A stretch of DNA of 38,684 bases from Parachlorella kessleri. Its lineage: Eukaryota > Chlorophyta > Trebouxiophyceae > Chlorellales > Chlorellaceae. Below the pieces are notes generated by a model, which saw only the letters and a program-made list of their open reading frames with translations, had not been told where the DNA came from and ran no database searches. This document shows positions 1 through 10,200 of the stretch, piece after piece; position 1 is the stretch's first letter, and every line of letters begins with the position of its first letter. The stretch lies in contig BBXU01002677.1 in the NCBI GenBank assembly GCA_001598975.1, positions 1 to 38,684 of the forward strand. The letters run 5' to 3'. Made by a program: the position numbers and the translations under genes.

Positions 1-5
1 ACCCA

Positions 6-83
<78 letters not shown>

Positions 84-180
84 CGCACGCACGCACGCAC
101 ACACACACGCACACGCACACACACACGCGCACACACACACCCCACACCACCTCACCCCCACCCCCACCCACCCCACCCAA
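1..180. repeat. (CA)n microsatellite with CG/C-rich degenerate tail
   Basis: Almost uninterrupted CA dinucleotides run to about position 82. A mixed CA/CG tract follows to about 140, then C-rich degenerate sequence (CCCCACC-like) to about 180. It is a simple repeat; the unit is not a telomere repeat (no CCCTAAA or TTTTAGGG units). Its position at the window edge may mark a place where assemblies break. Confidence 0.95.
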
Positions 181-1095
181 ATTGAACACCAGGGCTGTAC
201 AGGAGTCACTAGGCAGTAAAAGTACGACTGTCCTGTTACTGTCCTGCACAATCATATGCCTGGGCCTCACAGTCAGGTTTCACTCGAAACCCTACAAGCT
301 TAGCAAGCAGTCGGGAGAGTAACACTAGCCTAGCCCAAAACCTCAACCCAGGGGTCTTGGACAGGATATCTGGGCGGGTCACTGTCACATATCCGGTGTT
401 AAGCAAGAATTGGCGGCCAGGTGCACGTGGCCTTGCAAGCCGACCCAGTAAGGTCGCTTGCCCTGACAACGAGCGGAGGCAGGGGTAGTAGCCGACAAGG
501 TGCAATGGATCGGCAGTTGTACTGACCTGTGCTGGCTCGCCTCAGGTTGAGCGTGCTGACTCTTGCACGGGACAGGGCGCCGCACGCCAGTGCTGTGCCG
601 GATTGGTGCAGGGAACCCGCTGACCTTAGTTGAAGGGATGCAACTGGGTATACCATACCGATACCCCTTGTTGAGAGTTTTGCACAGTTAAGCTGGGTGG
701 GCTGGAGTGCCTGCGCGTTGGGGGTCGCTGCTGGGGCCCTTGTAGTACGGGAGCTCGGGTATATGCAAAGGCTCCAAAGGCTGGTAGCTTCAATAATCTA
801 TGTTTGCACGGCACTAAACACGCTCCTCAGGGTTTCCTCTGTCGCGTTCCATACAAGTCCGGACCAGACTATCTACACGTATCCCAAAGCAGGTGACGTG
901 ACACCAGTCCTGCACAGTTGTTTGACAGTGACTCAGGCGGTCCGCTTAAGCTGCTCTCCAATTGGTGTGACACAAGGGACAGGCGTTAATGTGACACAAC
1001 CTTGGGACGTGTAGTAGTGCTCAAATAAAACTGTACAAGTGTAATTTTTTTCTGTGTTCTATAAATAGAACTGCACAGTAATCAGAACTGCGCAG

Positions 1096-1125
1096 TCCTG
1101 GCTACTCAAACTTGAGTAGCCAGGA
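1096..1125. repeat. Perfect 14-bp inverted repeat (tight hairpin)
   Basis: The arms TCCTGGCTACTCAA (1096-1109) and TTGAGTAGCCAGGA (1112-1125) are perfect reverse complements separated by 2 bases. It lies in gene-poor DNA. It could be a hairpin or the remains of a terminal-inverted-repeat element, but no element body was found. Confidence 0.8.
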
Positions 1126-1380
1126 GGCAGACGAAGCATGCCTCAAGTGCCTCAGGATCCTAGGTGGAGGACTGCCCCCAAGTGAACGTTGGAGGTCAAA
1201 CCCGTCTGTAGGAGAGGCCTCCTGTGGTAGGGCTATGTCGTCGGTAGAGCTGGCGTCCGGGACAGGGCAGCCGAGTTCGAACAGGATTGATGGAGTGCGA
1301 CTGACGTTGAGGCCTTGAGCCTCTCTGAACAGCCTCCCGAGGGATCTTTGGGAGTCTTGCAAGGTGTACAGCTAGAGGGG

Positions 1381-1396
1381 CTGTGATATATCACAG
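1381..1396. repeat. Perfect 16-bp palindrome
   Basis: CTGTGATATATCACAG equals its own reverse complement. It lies in gene-poor DNA. A binding site for a dimeric factor or simple chance are both possible; nothing nearby decides. Confidence 0.8.
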
Positions 1397-2008
1397 TCGA
1401 TTACTGACTTCGCCACTATTGCGGTAAGGCAGCACCTCACTGCCTCGAGTGAGCAGAGCAGAGCAGGGCAACCTTGGCAACCCCCTTGTGCCATGTAGCA
1501 CCTGTGCGAGTTCGCTTGCTACATGAGTAAGTGCTCCGCGGCTGGATATATGATACACTGCGTGGTGATCAGCGTTTACAAAACAAGAGTGACTCCAGAC
1601 GCTCCACTAGTCCTGCCGCCTGATATACAGTCCTGACAGCTTCTGGGTTGAGCATAGAGAAGAAGGCGCTAGTGGCGCCCTGTCCTGCATGATTTGGTGC
1701 AATGTTAGGGCATGGTCGATCTCATGCCATTCAGCCTTCTATGCATTCATGTCCACCCTTATCACAAGCTTAGTAGTAGGCTGGGGCGCCGAGGTTTAGG
1801 ACAAGTCATGCCCAGCAGTGGCCCCGACTGACAGGCACTGCTGGAAGCACGTAAGAGTGAGCGTACAGTCGAATCTCAAGAACCTGCTGCCACCTGCTTA
1901 AAGCAGGGCGCAAACCTTTTCGTAATGCCAGCTGTCAGCAAGTGAGACTGCCCACCCACTACAGCCATCAAGCAATTCCTTTGCTTCTGTGAACCCTAAC
2001 AGGCTAAC

Positions 2009-2446
2009 ATGCAGATGGAGGACACGCCGCAGACGACGGGAAGGCGGCAGGCCCGCTTGACGGCTGCTGGCGTGCGCACACAGGCAGGAGGAGCAGCGGA
2101 GCGAACTGCAACCGACGCTTATGATAAGGCACCAGGCACAGCAGCCAAGGACGACAGGAAGCCAGCGGGGCTAAGTACCCCGCTTTCTGCTGAGGAGCGG
2201 ACAGAGCTGGAGATGCTCCGTGCTGAGCGGGCTCGCCTAGAACAAGAGCTGAGCACACGGCAGGCTGAGGTGGTGCAACAGTCGCCAGCCTTGGGCACAA
2301 CAAAGTCACAGCAAATGGGGGCTGTATTAGGAGTCTTTGAAGCCCTGACTGTCCCAAAAACAGCAACCTATGAAGTGGGTATTAAGGAGGTGGCCCTGTT
2401 GCTGTTTATACTTGGCTTCTTAGGCTACTTGCTTCTACACTTTTGA
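2009..2446 (+). CDS. Putative tail-anchored coiled-coil protein (hypothetical)
   Basis: The family was not recognised. The frame encodes 145 residues from ATG 2009, or could be the last exon of a longer gene. The N-terminal ~50 residues are polar and Thr/Ala/Gly/Gln-rich. Residues ~57-90 (SAEERTELEMLRAERARLEQ onward) form a charged heptad-like helix typical of a coiled coil. The last ~22 residues (EVALLLFILGFLGYLLLHF end) are a single hydrophobic segment stopping at the C-terminus. This is the layout of a tail-anchored membrane protein inserted post-translationally with its N-terminus in the cytosol. An in-frame TAA at 1997-1999 limits upstream extension, but a CAG at 2000-2002 after a pyrimidine-rich stretch could be a splice acceptor. 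A TGTAA signal follows 33 bp after the stop. It runs towards the SBPase gene. The function is unknown; the membrane topology is inferred from sequence only. Confidence 0.6.
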   Translation: MQMEDTPQTTGRRQARLTAAGVRTQAGGAAERTATDAYDKAPGTAAKDDRKPAGLSTPLSAEERTELEMLRAERARLEQELSTRQAEVVQQSPALGTTKSQQMGAVLGVFEALTVPKTATYEVGIKEVALLLFILGFLGYLLLHF

Positions 2447-2479
2447 CGATAGTGCCAGGCTGCGGGACCCACTGACACA

Positions 2480-2484
2480 TGTAA
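2480..2484 (+). terminator. TGTAA poly(A) signal candidate of the tail-anchored gene
   Basis: TGTAA lies 33 bp after the stop at 2446. TGTAA is the usual poly(A) signal of chlorophycean green algae, so it supports a real gene end here. Confidence 0.5.
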
Positions 2485-2595
2485 CACCTGTTGATAAGTG
2501 ATGAAGCCAGGGTCCTTGAGGCTGTGAGCGAGGGGGCAGGTAAGGTAGGGAACAGTTTAGTCCAGCAGGGTGGGAAGGCCTCCCCACGTCCAGTA

Positions 2596-2945
2596 CCTTG
2601 GTAAATGTTCACGGTGGCAGACAGTGCAAACCTGGAGAAGAGTTGCGGCGCACTGTACTGACAGAGTGTGATGCAGTCATTAATTTGGGTGGCAGGTAGT
2701 AATACCAAAGAGTGAGGCAAACTGTACTTAATCAGGGTAGCTGGTCGTGCGAACAGAGCTGAAGGCGAACCGTAGTGACAGGGCAATGCGGTTATGCTCT
2801 GTAGCTGGCCTGGCTTCTGATGCAGTAGTTCTCGCCCTTGTAACTGTACTGATAGGGCTGATTGCAGATATGCTCCTGAGTCTTGCCTGACTTCAGTATC
2901 AGTAGTTCTCTCCCCCGTTCCGCTCTGAGGATTGCCTGGGTTCTG
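2596..2945. repeat. Degenerate ~70-100 bp minisatellite array (locus A)
   Basis: About four to five diverged units follow one another. Recurring blocks are GGGTGGCAGGTAGT, CTGTACTGA(C/T)AGGGCTG, GATGCAG or GCAGTAGTTCTC, and GCTC(CT)GAGTCTTGCCTG. The same blocks in the same order are found, on the opposite strand, in the tandem repeats at 15971-16169. The array lies in the 3' flank shared by the tail-anchored gene and SBPase. No transposase or reverse-transcriptase frame is associated. Confidence 0.6.
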
Positions 2946-3171
2946 AGCCAGTCCCCAGGGTAACCTTCATAAGTATTGGAAAACTGAGCTGTCATGGCTT
3001 GGAACGCATCAAGTGCTGACAGTATCTTTTGGTCACACCGTCCAAGGCTGGACCTCAGTGTGTCCGAGGGATACCGTCAGAAGGACTGCAATGACAGGCA
3101 AGGCTTGCGTCACTGCTATCATCTTGGCGTACCCGGCAGCCTTTCACCAAGTGGGTGCTATTTTGCTGAGC

Positions 3172-3176
3172 TTACA
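3172..3176 (-). terminator. TGTAA poly(A) signal candidate of SBPase
   Basis: TTACA on the + strand reads TGTAA on the SBPase strand, about 300 bp downstream of the SBPase stop (3477-3479). It would give a 3' UTR of ordinary algal length. No closer TGTAA was noticed. Confidence 0.4.
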
Positions 3177-3476
3177 AGACCCTAGGTCGGGGCAGGAGGT
3201 ATAGGAGTACACCAACGATACACAAACAGCCCAAGGAAGCAGCAAAAAAGCAGAGGAAATAAGCAAGTGCTACAAAGTCTTCTCGGAAGCAATGAAATTG
3301 TAGGAGCGGGCAGGGGAGACTTGTCGACATCTGGGAAGGCGCAGAGCCGCCTCTGTAAGCCAACGAGAACCCAATTGGGGCCGAGACTAACGAGATATAC
3401 CCAAAATGCACCCTGGAACTTCCTGCAAGCCTGGGCAGCCCAGAATGGGAAGATGCTGGAGGGCGGTAATACGCTT

Positions 3477-6400
3477 TCAGGCCTCCACCTTCTCCTCAGC
3501 AAACCGCGGAGAGTTGCCGTACATGTATGACTCGAAACGAGCAACCTGCAGAAGCACACAGGGCACTCAGCACCAGGCTTCTCCTCACGCAAGGTGCACC
3601 CGAACAAACCTTCCATGGCAAGGCAGGCACAACACCCCACTACAACCCCTTGGTCGGGTAGAGAACTCTGCTGCCAGGACCACTAAAGCTGCACCAGTTT
3701 GTGTTGCCTTGCTGGGCAGCTGAGGCTATGCTCTCCTATGCTGAACACAGAAACCCGAGGCGTCCATTCCATACCAACAAGGAGTGGTACTTCAAGTCAC
3801 GGCGGCAGCTCAAGCACATATACACACCTCTCCCTTGGAACCGAAGCAAATCTGCGTCCGCTGGTCGTGTGCGGTCACCTCCACGTCCAGGCCAGACACA
3901 AGCTTGCCGTCACAGCTGGACTCGCCGCCAGCCTTCTCAACCTGCACAGCCACCAAAGCGTGTGCTTAGCGGACATCAGCGCACAACACTTGCCCTCCAG
4001 TGCTTTCTGCACAAAAGCTGGTTTGCTTTACCCTGCTCCTTGCCCACCGCAGTTGGAAATAACTTGTAGCCCAAAGCCTGAGCCGTTCCTAGCACGATGA
4101 AGAAGGGATGGGTGGCAGGCAGCCACCTCCAAGGCTTCCCAGTTTTGCAAGAAGAGTGGCAGTGACAGGCAACCAACCCCCAGGCTCACCAGGAATGCGA
4201 GGGGTGCCACCTCAAACAGCAGGCGCAGCTTGGCCTTGGTGGAGGGGGAGATGACGTTGGTGAACACGCCCTTCTCCTTCACAATGATCTGGAACACGTC
4301 GGGCACCTGCACAGTGCAGCAGCATACTCTTAGGAGTAAGCAAGGTCACAGAAAAACTGGTGCCACACTGCTGGCATTGTCATGGCCTACCAATGGGGTA
4401 GTATAGCGGCGGGTTAATGGGGAGTGAACCGCCGCTACAATGCAGAGGCACAGCGTCCTCCACTTTGCAGATGCCACACACGCCAACCGTCCCAAACGCA
4501 TCAGTATTGTCTTGAAACTCTTCATGGTCGCTGAACTTGTAACCTATACCAGGTACAAGCAGCTGGAATAAGGAGGCCTTGATGGGCTTGATGCAGGACG
4601 CACCATGCCGCCGGTGTACCGCAGTGTGTACTTCTCGCCCAGGTAGTAGTTGATCAGCCGCTCGTAGTTGGGGTTGTCAAAGGTGGCGCGCAGGTTGCCG
4701 GGGGAGAACAGCTTGCCCTCGCCTGGCAGGACGCGACACACACAGGAAGCCATGTGTCAGGACGCATGTCTCTAGGTAGAGGGGGAGTGGCATTGACCCT
4801 TACAGCCACATGCACCATCGGCGTAGGAGTGCACATTGATGCTGCAAGACTACCAAACAGCTGTGTCAAGGGCTGCGAGACGCACTTGTCACAACTAGCC
4901 GCCACATTGCATCACCACCAAGCTCGGTGGGCCACTCACCAATCTCGTAGGTGTCCTTCACGTGCAGCCACTTGCCGTCGTCCTGGAGCAGGAACTCGTG
5001 GCAGCCGGGGGCGTCCGCCAGGGCAATGCAGAACACGGTACGGGGGCCGTAGATGCCCATGCCCGCGGCGGCCTGCATGTAATCAACCGTAAGAGCCAGG
5101 TCAGTCCATACTCATAGTAGTCCCCTCGCTTCATACAGTCACGCCTTGCTCTCCGCTGTTCACTGGGCACGGCAACAGATGGGTTCCAGCCACCACCCCA
5201 CCCACCCACCCAGCCTGTGTACCCACCTGCTGGCGGCCGGTCACGCCCAGCAGGGTCTCGCCGGGCCACACGCCAAAGATGGTGCCCACAGAGAAGTTGG
5301 TGTCCACGATGGAGGAGCCGTCAAGCGGGTCAAAGGCCACGCAGTAGCCGTTGCCTGCAACAAGTGTCGTAAAAGGCTTGCGGTTGGGCCCTGTTCACTG
5401 CGATCTGATGAAAACTGTTGGCTACAAGAAAGGCTGGTGCTCACAATCTACATCAAGTTGATGGTCACACAGAACCGGCTGCCTGCAGTGGAGGCCAGGC
5501 GGTCCATGGCCCAGGAGCCACTCTCATCTGACAACCCCCGTGGTGCAGAAGCGATTCGCTCTGCACGCCTTTTATCTTCATCATACGGTTCAGCGGCAAT
5601 CCCACGGTGTCCACAAGGGAAATCGCGGAAAAACACGCTTACACCGGCGAGATCGCCCCACTTTGGTAACAAGTGCAACTGACCGCCACATCCCATGGTG
5701 TAGAAAATCCGCATGCACTGTCTCTGGCACCTCCTCGGCTGTGTTCGTACAACCCTTCACACGACCACACAGGTCACCGCGCCCCTGCCTCGCACCACCC
5801 ACCCTGCAAGCTCCACCCCCTGCTGACCCCGCATGCCCATGACTCACCCTTCATGTCAACCGGCTCCGGCACCTCCTCAGACACTGCCTGCTTGCACACG
5901 CCAGAGTACCTCAGCGCCTCGAACAGCAGCTTGTCCGCCAGCATGTCCACAGCCAGCTGCTCGTCACCAAACGAGTTGACGCAGGCAGTGCCGCTGCACG
6001 ATGCGGTGCGGACCTGCGGGCATGTGGGAAGCCTGTGCAAGTTTGACCATGCGTCCACAGCAAGGTGCTCGTCATCAGATGAGCTATGCTGGCGGTGACG
6101 CTGCTGCGGCAGTACAGACCTGGGGGCAGCAGTACCTGGGGAGTCGCCCAGGAGCACAGTTGAAGCAGCTATGCCATGTGGTCTGCCAGCTAGGCTCGTG
6201 GTAAGGCCGTGAACGATAGCAACTTCCTCACTGCTGCCTGGGCAAAGGTCAGAAAGCTTCTCAAGCGCAACCCACACCCACACCTTGTAGGCGATGGTGC
6301 GGATGGCCTCGGACATGCTCATCATCAGCTGGCGCAGCTTGGGATCCTGGGCGTTCTCCAGCAGGAACTCCTCAAGGGTGTCCCCAACCTGCGCATACTT

Positions 6401-6947
6401 GCATGCCCCGTTGCAAAGTCTGCCAAAGAGCGAGTAAGGTCTGGCAAAAGACAGCAAAGACCTCTGCAGCAGAAGCAAAGCTATAGATGCAAAATGCTAT
6501 GCAGGTTTGCAAAGTTGGAGCCTGAAGGCACTGCCTCAGGCATGCTGTTGCAAGCACGTCCCTGTCCAAGGGGCTGAGCAGGGGCTGAGCCCCTTGGACA
6601 GGGACTGCTCAGCGGTTGGCTGACCTTAGCCTGGGTTGTGAGGGCGGTCTTGCGGGCGGCGACGCGGGCCTGCTTGGTGCTCAGCTGGGCACCAGCAAAG
6701 CTGCTAGAACGGGAGGTTGCCACACCCTGGTTGGCGAAGGCCCTGATGGCAGCGGCCTGCGTCGACATCTTGCCATCCGTTGAGAGGCTTGGCAGCGACA
6801 GGCGCAAGCGCATTCAATAGGGAAAAGGCTGATCAGTAACAAGCACTCCCACACCAGTACGCTCACCTTTACAGAGCGTGTCTGCCTGCCAGCCTGGGCG
6901 ACAGTCTGGGCCACCTGGGCCTGAGCAGCAAAGGTGGCGGCAACCAT
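3477..6947 (-). CDS. SBP1: Sedoheptulose-1,7-bisphosphatase, chloroplast precursor
   Basis: Calvin-cycle enzyme of the chloroplast stroma; it removes the C1 phosphate of sedoheptulose-1,7-bisphosphate. Ten exons in transcript order: 6947-6867, 6768-6625, 6388-6284, 6013-5848, 5354-5227, 5072-4940, 4722-4604, 4306-4190, 3941-3828, 3545-3477. All junctions keep phase and give 391 aa, the usual length. Exons 1-2 encode an Ala/Arg/Ser/Thr-rich transit peptide ([11 protein letters not shown] to TTQAK). The mature protein shows [23 protein letters not shown] with the thioredoxin-type CxxxxC pair, the metal-binding [39 protein letters not shown] and [11 protein letters not shown], and it ends [28 protein letters not shown] with the CSGTAC pair separates it from FBPase. 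The ATG at 6947 was chosen because it begins the transit-like exon; ATG 6768 would lose 27 residues. It is head-to-head with ADA2. Exon limits are inferred. Confidence 0.95.
6558..6605. repeat. 18-bp perfect inverted repeat inside SBPase intron 2
   Basis: The arms at 6558-6575 (GTCCCTGTCCAAGGGGCT) and 6588-6605 are exact reverse complements around a 12-base loop. The hairpin is only 19 bases from the 5' splice site of intron 2 (donor GT at 6624-6623), so in pre-mRNA it would fold just downstream of exon 2. Confidence 0.85.
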
Positions 6948-7237
6948 CGTGCTGATTCCACAATGAAGGAAACAGCAATGACAGGAGGAAAGATCCTGCC
7001 TTGTTGGGCGCCTAGGGCCACTTTGCACCACACCTCCCTGGCTGGGTTATCCCGGCACTACATGCGTACCGCCTAGTCCCGCGGTGCATTTCCGAAGTCG
7101 AAAGCGGGCTTCTGCTTGAGATGTTTGTGCCAAGGTGCACGCCATGCTGAAAGACCCCGCGGTGCACGGGACGGACGGATGCCGCGTGCTCTGATTTCAT
7201 GACGCACACTCCGCTCGCCTAGGCAGCGAAATACGGC
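6948..7237. promoter_or_regulatory. Shared divergent promoter, SBPase / ADA2
   Basis: The start codons of SBPase (minus, 6947) and ADA2 (plus, 7238) are 290 bp apart, so both 5' UTRs and promoters must lie here. An 11-bp direct repeat CCCGCGGTGCA occurs at 7078-7088 and 7156-7166, 78 bp apart, each with a CCGCGG core. No clear TATA box was seen. The assignment rests on the gene models; the ADA2 first exon is the less certain one. Confidence 0.6.
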
Positions 7238-10200
7238 ATGGGAGCCCTCCCAGCAACACAGTCAACTAGGTGGGAGTAGCACACCGTGCTGATCACTCTG
7301 CTGGTTTATACTTTCCCTCTGGCGCCCGCATTGGATCTTCAGGGATGCTGTTGTGCCTGCAGGAGCAAGCGTGGGAGGCCTGCTGATGACTCAAAGAAGC
7401 AGGAGAAGGACAGGTGAGCAGGGATCAAGGCAGCAGGACGAGGGTTGCTGCTAGCCATATCGCTTGTGTTGCATTGTATCCAAGGCCCTGAGCTTCTGCT
7501 GGTGACGGAAGGGCCGACGACTGCACCAGGCTGTGCCAGAGGGGGAGACAGTGCAGGGCGTCTCACCTTGCCACCCAACTGCGCCAGTTTTTGCACCTAC
7601 TGCGCTTCCGTCTCAAGCTCTGCATCCCTGCAGCAATTTAAGCGGGTATGTGTTGCGGCGCCTTCATTCCCACCTGCAGGGGCCTATACCACTGTGACTA
7701 CTGTGCCAAGGACCTGAGCCATGTGCCGCGCATCAAGTGTGCGGTGTGCCCCGACTATGACCTCTGCATGGAGTGCTTCTCTGTGGGGGCCCAGGTCTGG
7801 CCCCATGCCAACGACCACGCGTACCGGGTGGTGGACAACCTCTCCTTCCCCCTCTACCACCCGGAGTGGGGGGTGAGTCAGGCTTGAGTCAGGCTTGCCA
7901 ACCGTCCTGTCTGGGTGTTTGTGTGGTGGGTGCGAAGGGAACATCGGCCCTGGCAAACTTCTTTGGCCTCGCAAGGCCAGGGGATATGACAAACTTCTGG
8001 ACCCTTTCTCTTCCTTGCGCACAAGTATGAAATAAATGCGCTTACAACTCCCCCTAGCTACACCCGTTACCCTTGAGAGATGTACCTCCTATACATCAGA
8101 GCCCGCTTCGCAAGCGTACACCCAGCTAATCTCACCTGTCGGTTGCACTGCCTTCCATTCTTGGCAACAATCCAGGACCCCCCCCATGCATGCAGGCGGA
8201 CGAGGAGCTGCTGCTGCTGGAGGCGATCGACATGTATGGGCTGGGCAACTGGGGGCCCGACCCCCTGCACCGCCTGTCGGTGGCGGACCATGTGGGCATG
8301 AAGACAGGGGCAGAGTGCCGGGCCCACTACTACTCCATCTATGTGGAGACTGACTGCTTTCCGGAGCCCAAGCCGGCTCCGGAGATGGCGTATGTGAGTC
8401 ACCCTGATGGTTGGTAAAGTCTTGGGCTTGCAAGCCTGGCTTGGAGATGGGAGGCTGGTTGTGGGTTGTTTGACCATGCATTGGGCAAGGCGCCTGCAAG
8501 TGGGTGCTCACTGCTGCTGTGTCGCTTACATGGAGGCTGACGGTTTTTCCGGGGGTGGACTTCCCGCGCACCCCAGCTGGCATGTGTCAGTAGCGGGGTC
8601 AGCTTGGTGCTCGCAGGTGTGCGCACTGGATTTGTAAATGTTGGAGTTGTAGTATGTAGGCTCGTTTTCTGGGTCGCCCTGCCTCGGTATGGCAGTCTGG
8701 TATCGGAACGGGGCCGACAGTTACATGAACCATTCGCTCATCTTGTCCATGCATACTTGCAGATCGACATCCCGCGCCTGATTGAGGCCCACCGCAGCTC
8801 TGCCCAGCACCGCAGCGCAGCGCAGCAGGCAGCAGGCCAGCAGCAGCTCCCAAAGAAGCCGCGCATGACGTCTCTGGCACAGTCGCTGCCTGCGGCTGTT
8901 GCGGCAGCACACTTTGGGGCGGCGGGGCCCGCCGCTGCCCCTTCTCCTGCTGTGCCTGGGTTAGCAGCACCATTTGCAGTACCCGGCTATGTTGTGCAGT
9001 ACCAGGGGACGCCTGCAGCGAGGGCGGCGTTAGCCGATGTGCCCGCTGGGCAGCAGCCTGCGGCGGCGGCGCTGCCGCCTGGCGTGAAGGTGGAGAGCGT
9101 GGTTGAGTCAGGGTTAGTCAAGGCTGAGGGGGATGCAGGCGCTGTGCCCGGCCCGACGGGCACAGCAGCGCAGCTGCAGCATCCACAGCAGGCGGGCAAG
9201 ACGCCAGCGGGCCAGGGTGGGCAGCAACAAGTGCAGCCGCCGCCCGAGTCAGGGTTAGTCGAGCAGGAGGCAGGCTCTGCAGCTGCAGGGCAGGCACAGA
9301 AGGCCGAGCAACGTGTCATGCAGGCTCCAGGTGGGCTCCCTGTGAAAGCAGAACCTGATAGAAGCGCAGCCGCAATTCCCCTGCCTCCCGAGCATGGCCA
9401 GCTGCCCACTGCCTTCCAGCCGGCGGCAGCTGGTGCTGCCGCTGACCAGATGCAAGCGCAGCAGCACCAGCAGCAGGTGGGAGAGAAGGGGCGACAGCAC
9501 GCCATGGCAGTGGCCAGGCATCAGGTGGCAGAAGCGCAGGGCGCCCAGCAAGCTGCCGCAGCAGCAGCTGCCGCTGCTGCCGCCGGCAGCGACGGCGCCG
9601 GCGGCGCCGCCGCTGGTGCGGCGCCAGCTGCAGGCACCAGCGTGGCTGGTGCCGACGAGGCCCACGCTAGCACTGCCACCTTTGGGCTGCGGCTGAGGGC
9701 AGCCTCCTCCTATGGCGAGGAGAGCCTGGGGCTGCATGCCATCCCCAGCATGCCCAGCCTCAGCCACGCCCCCAGCGGGGCTGGCTTTGCCACCCCTGGC
9801 TATGGGATGGCAGCTGGGGGCCACCCAGCAGGCTCAGCAGCAGCAGCGGCAGCGGGGAAGATGTCCGGGGAGGGTGGGCCCGGTGGGGCTGCGGCTGCCA
9901 TTGGTACCAGCGACGCGCAGCAGACTGGGTACCACGTGAAGAGGAATGAGTTTGACCCGGAGTATGACAACGAGGCTGAATCGATAGTGGCAGAGCTGGA
10001 GTTCAGGTACTGGCTACTGGCTTGCTATATGTGTTACCACGCCGTCGCCGCTGCCGCTGCTGGTGCTTCCTTACCTTTTACCATACCTTTTAGATGCCAT
10101 TGGTCCTGTCGTGCCAGGCCCATCGCGTTTAGTGGGTCGCAAAGTGGGGAGGTAGGGCGTGGGCTGAGCCTCAGGAGTGGCGTGGTTGCTCCGGCACGCC

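Larger units (their letters stand above)
181..2008. other. Gene-poor stretch
   Basis: No convincing coding exon was recognised here on either strand. Open frames are short, low in protein-like character and have no paired splice sites. The stretch holds two perfect inverted repeats (1096-1125 and 1381-1396), reported separately. Just before position 2003 there is a pyrimidine-rich run ending in AACAG that resembles a 3' splice site, so an upstream exon of the next gene could hide in this stretch. Confidence 0.6.

Noticed and set aside
1..140. Possible telomere at the window start
   Set aside because: The unit is CA/CG, not a telomere-type heptamer or octamer; it is a microsatellite.
697..1014. 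105-codon plus-strand open frame as a gene
   Set aside because: No motif, no supporting splice or poly(A) signals, and a composition like the surrounding non-coding DNA.
3810..3827. Reading SBPase exon 9 on to the in-frame TGA at 3810-3812
   Set aside because: It would lose the conserved C-terminus; the donor after GAG (3828) joins in phase to the exon 3545-3477 encoding [14 protein letters not shown].
8604..8762. Upstream extension of ADA2 exon 5 in the same open frame
   Set aside because: The preceding exon joins in phase at the CAG acceptor 8760-8762; the extra codons interrupt ADA2 and have no similarity.
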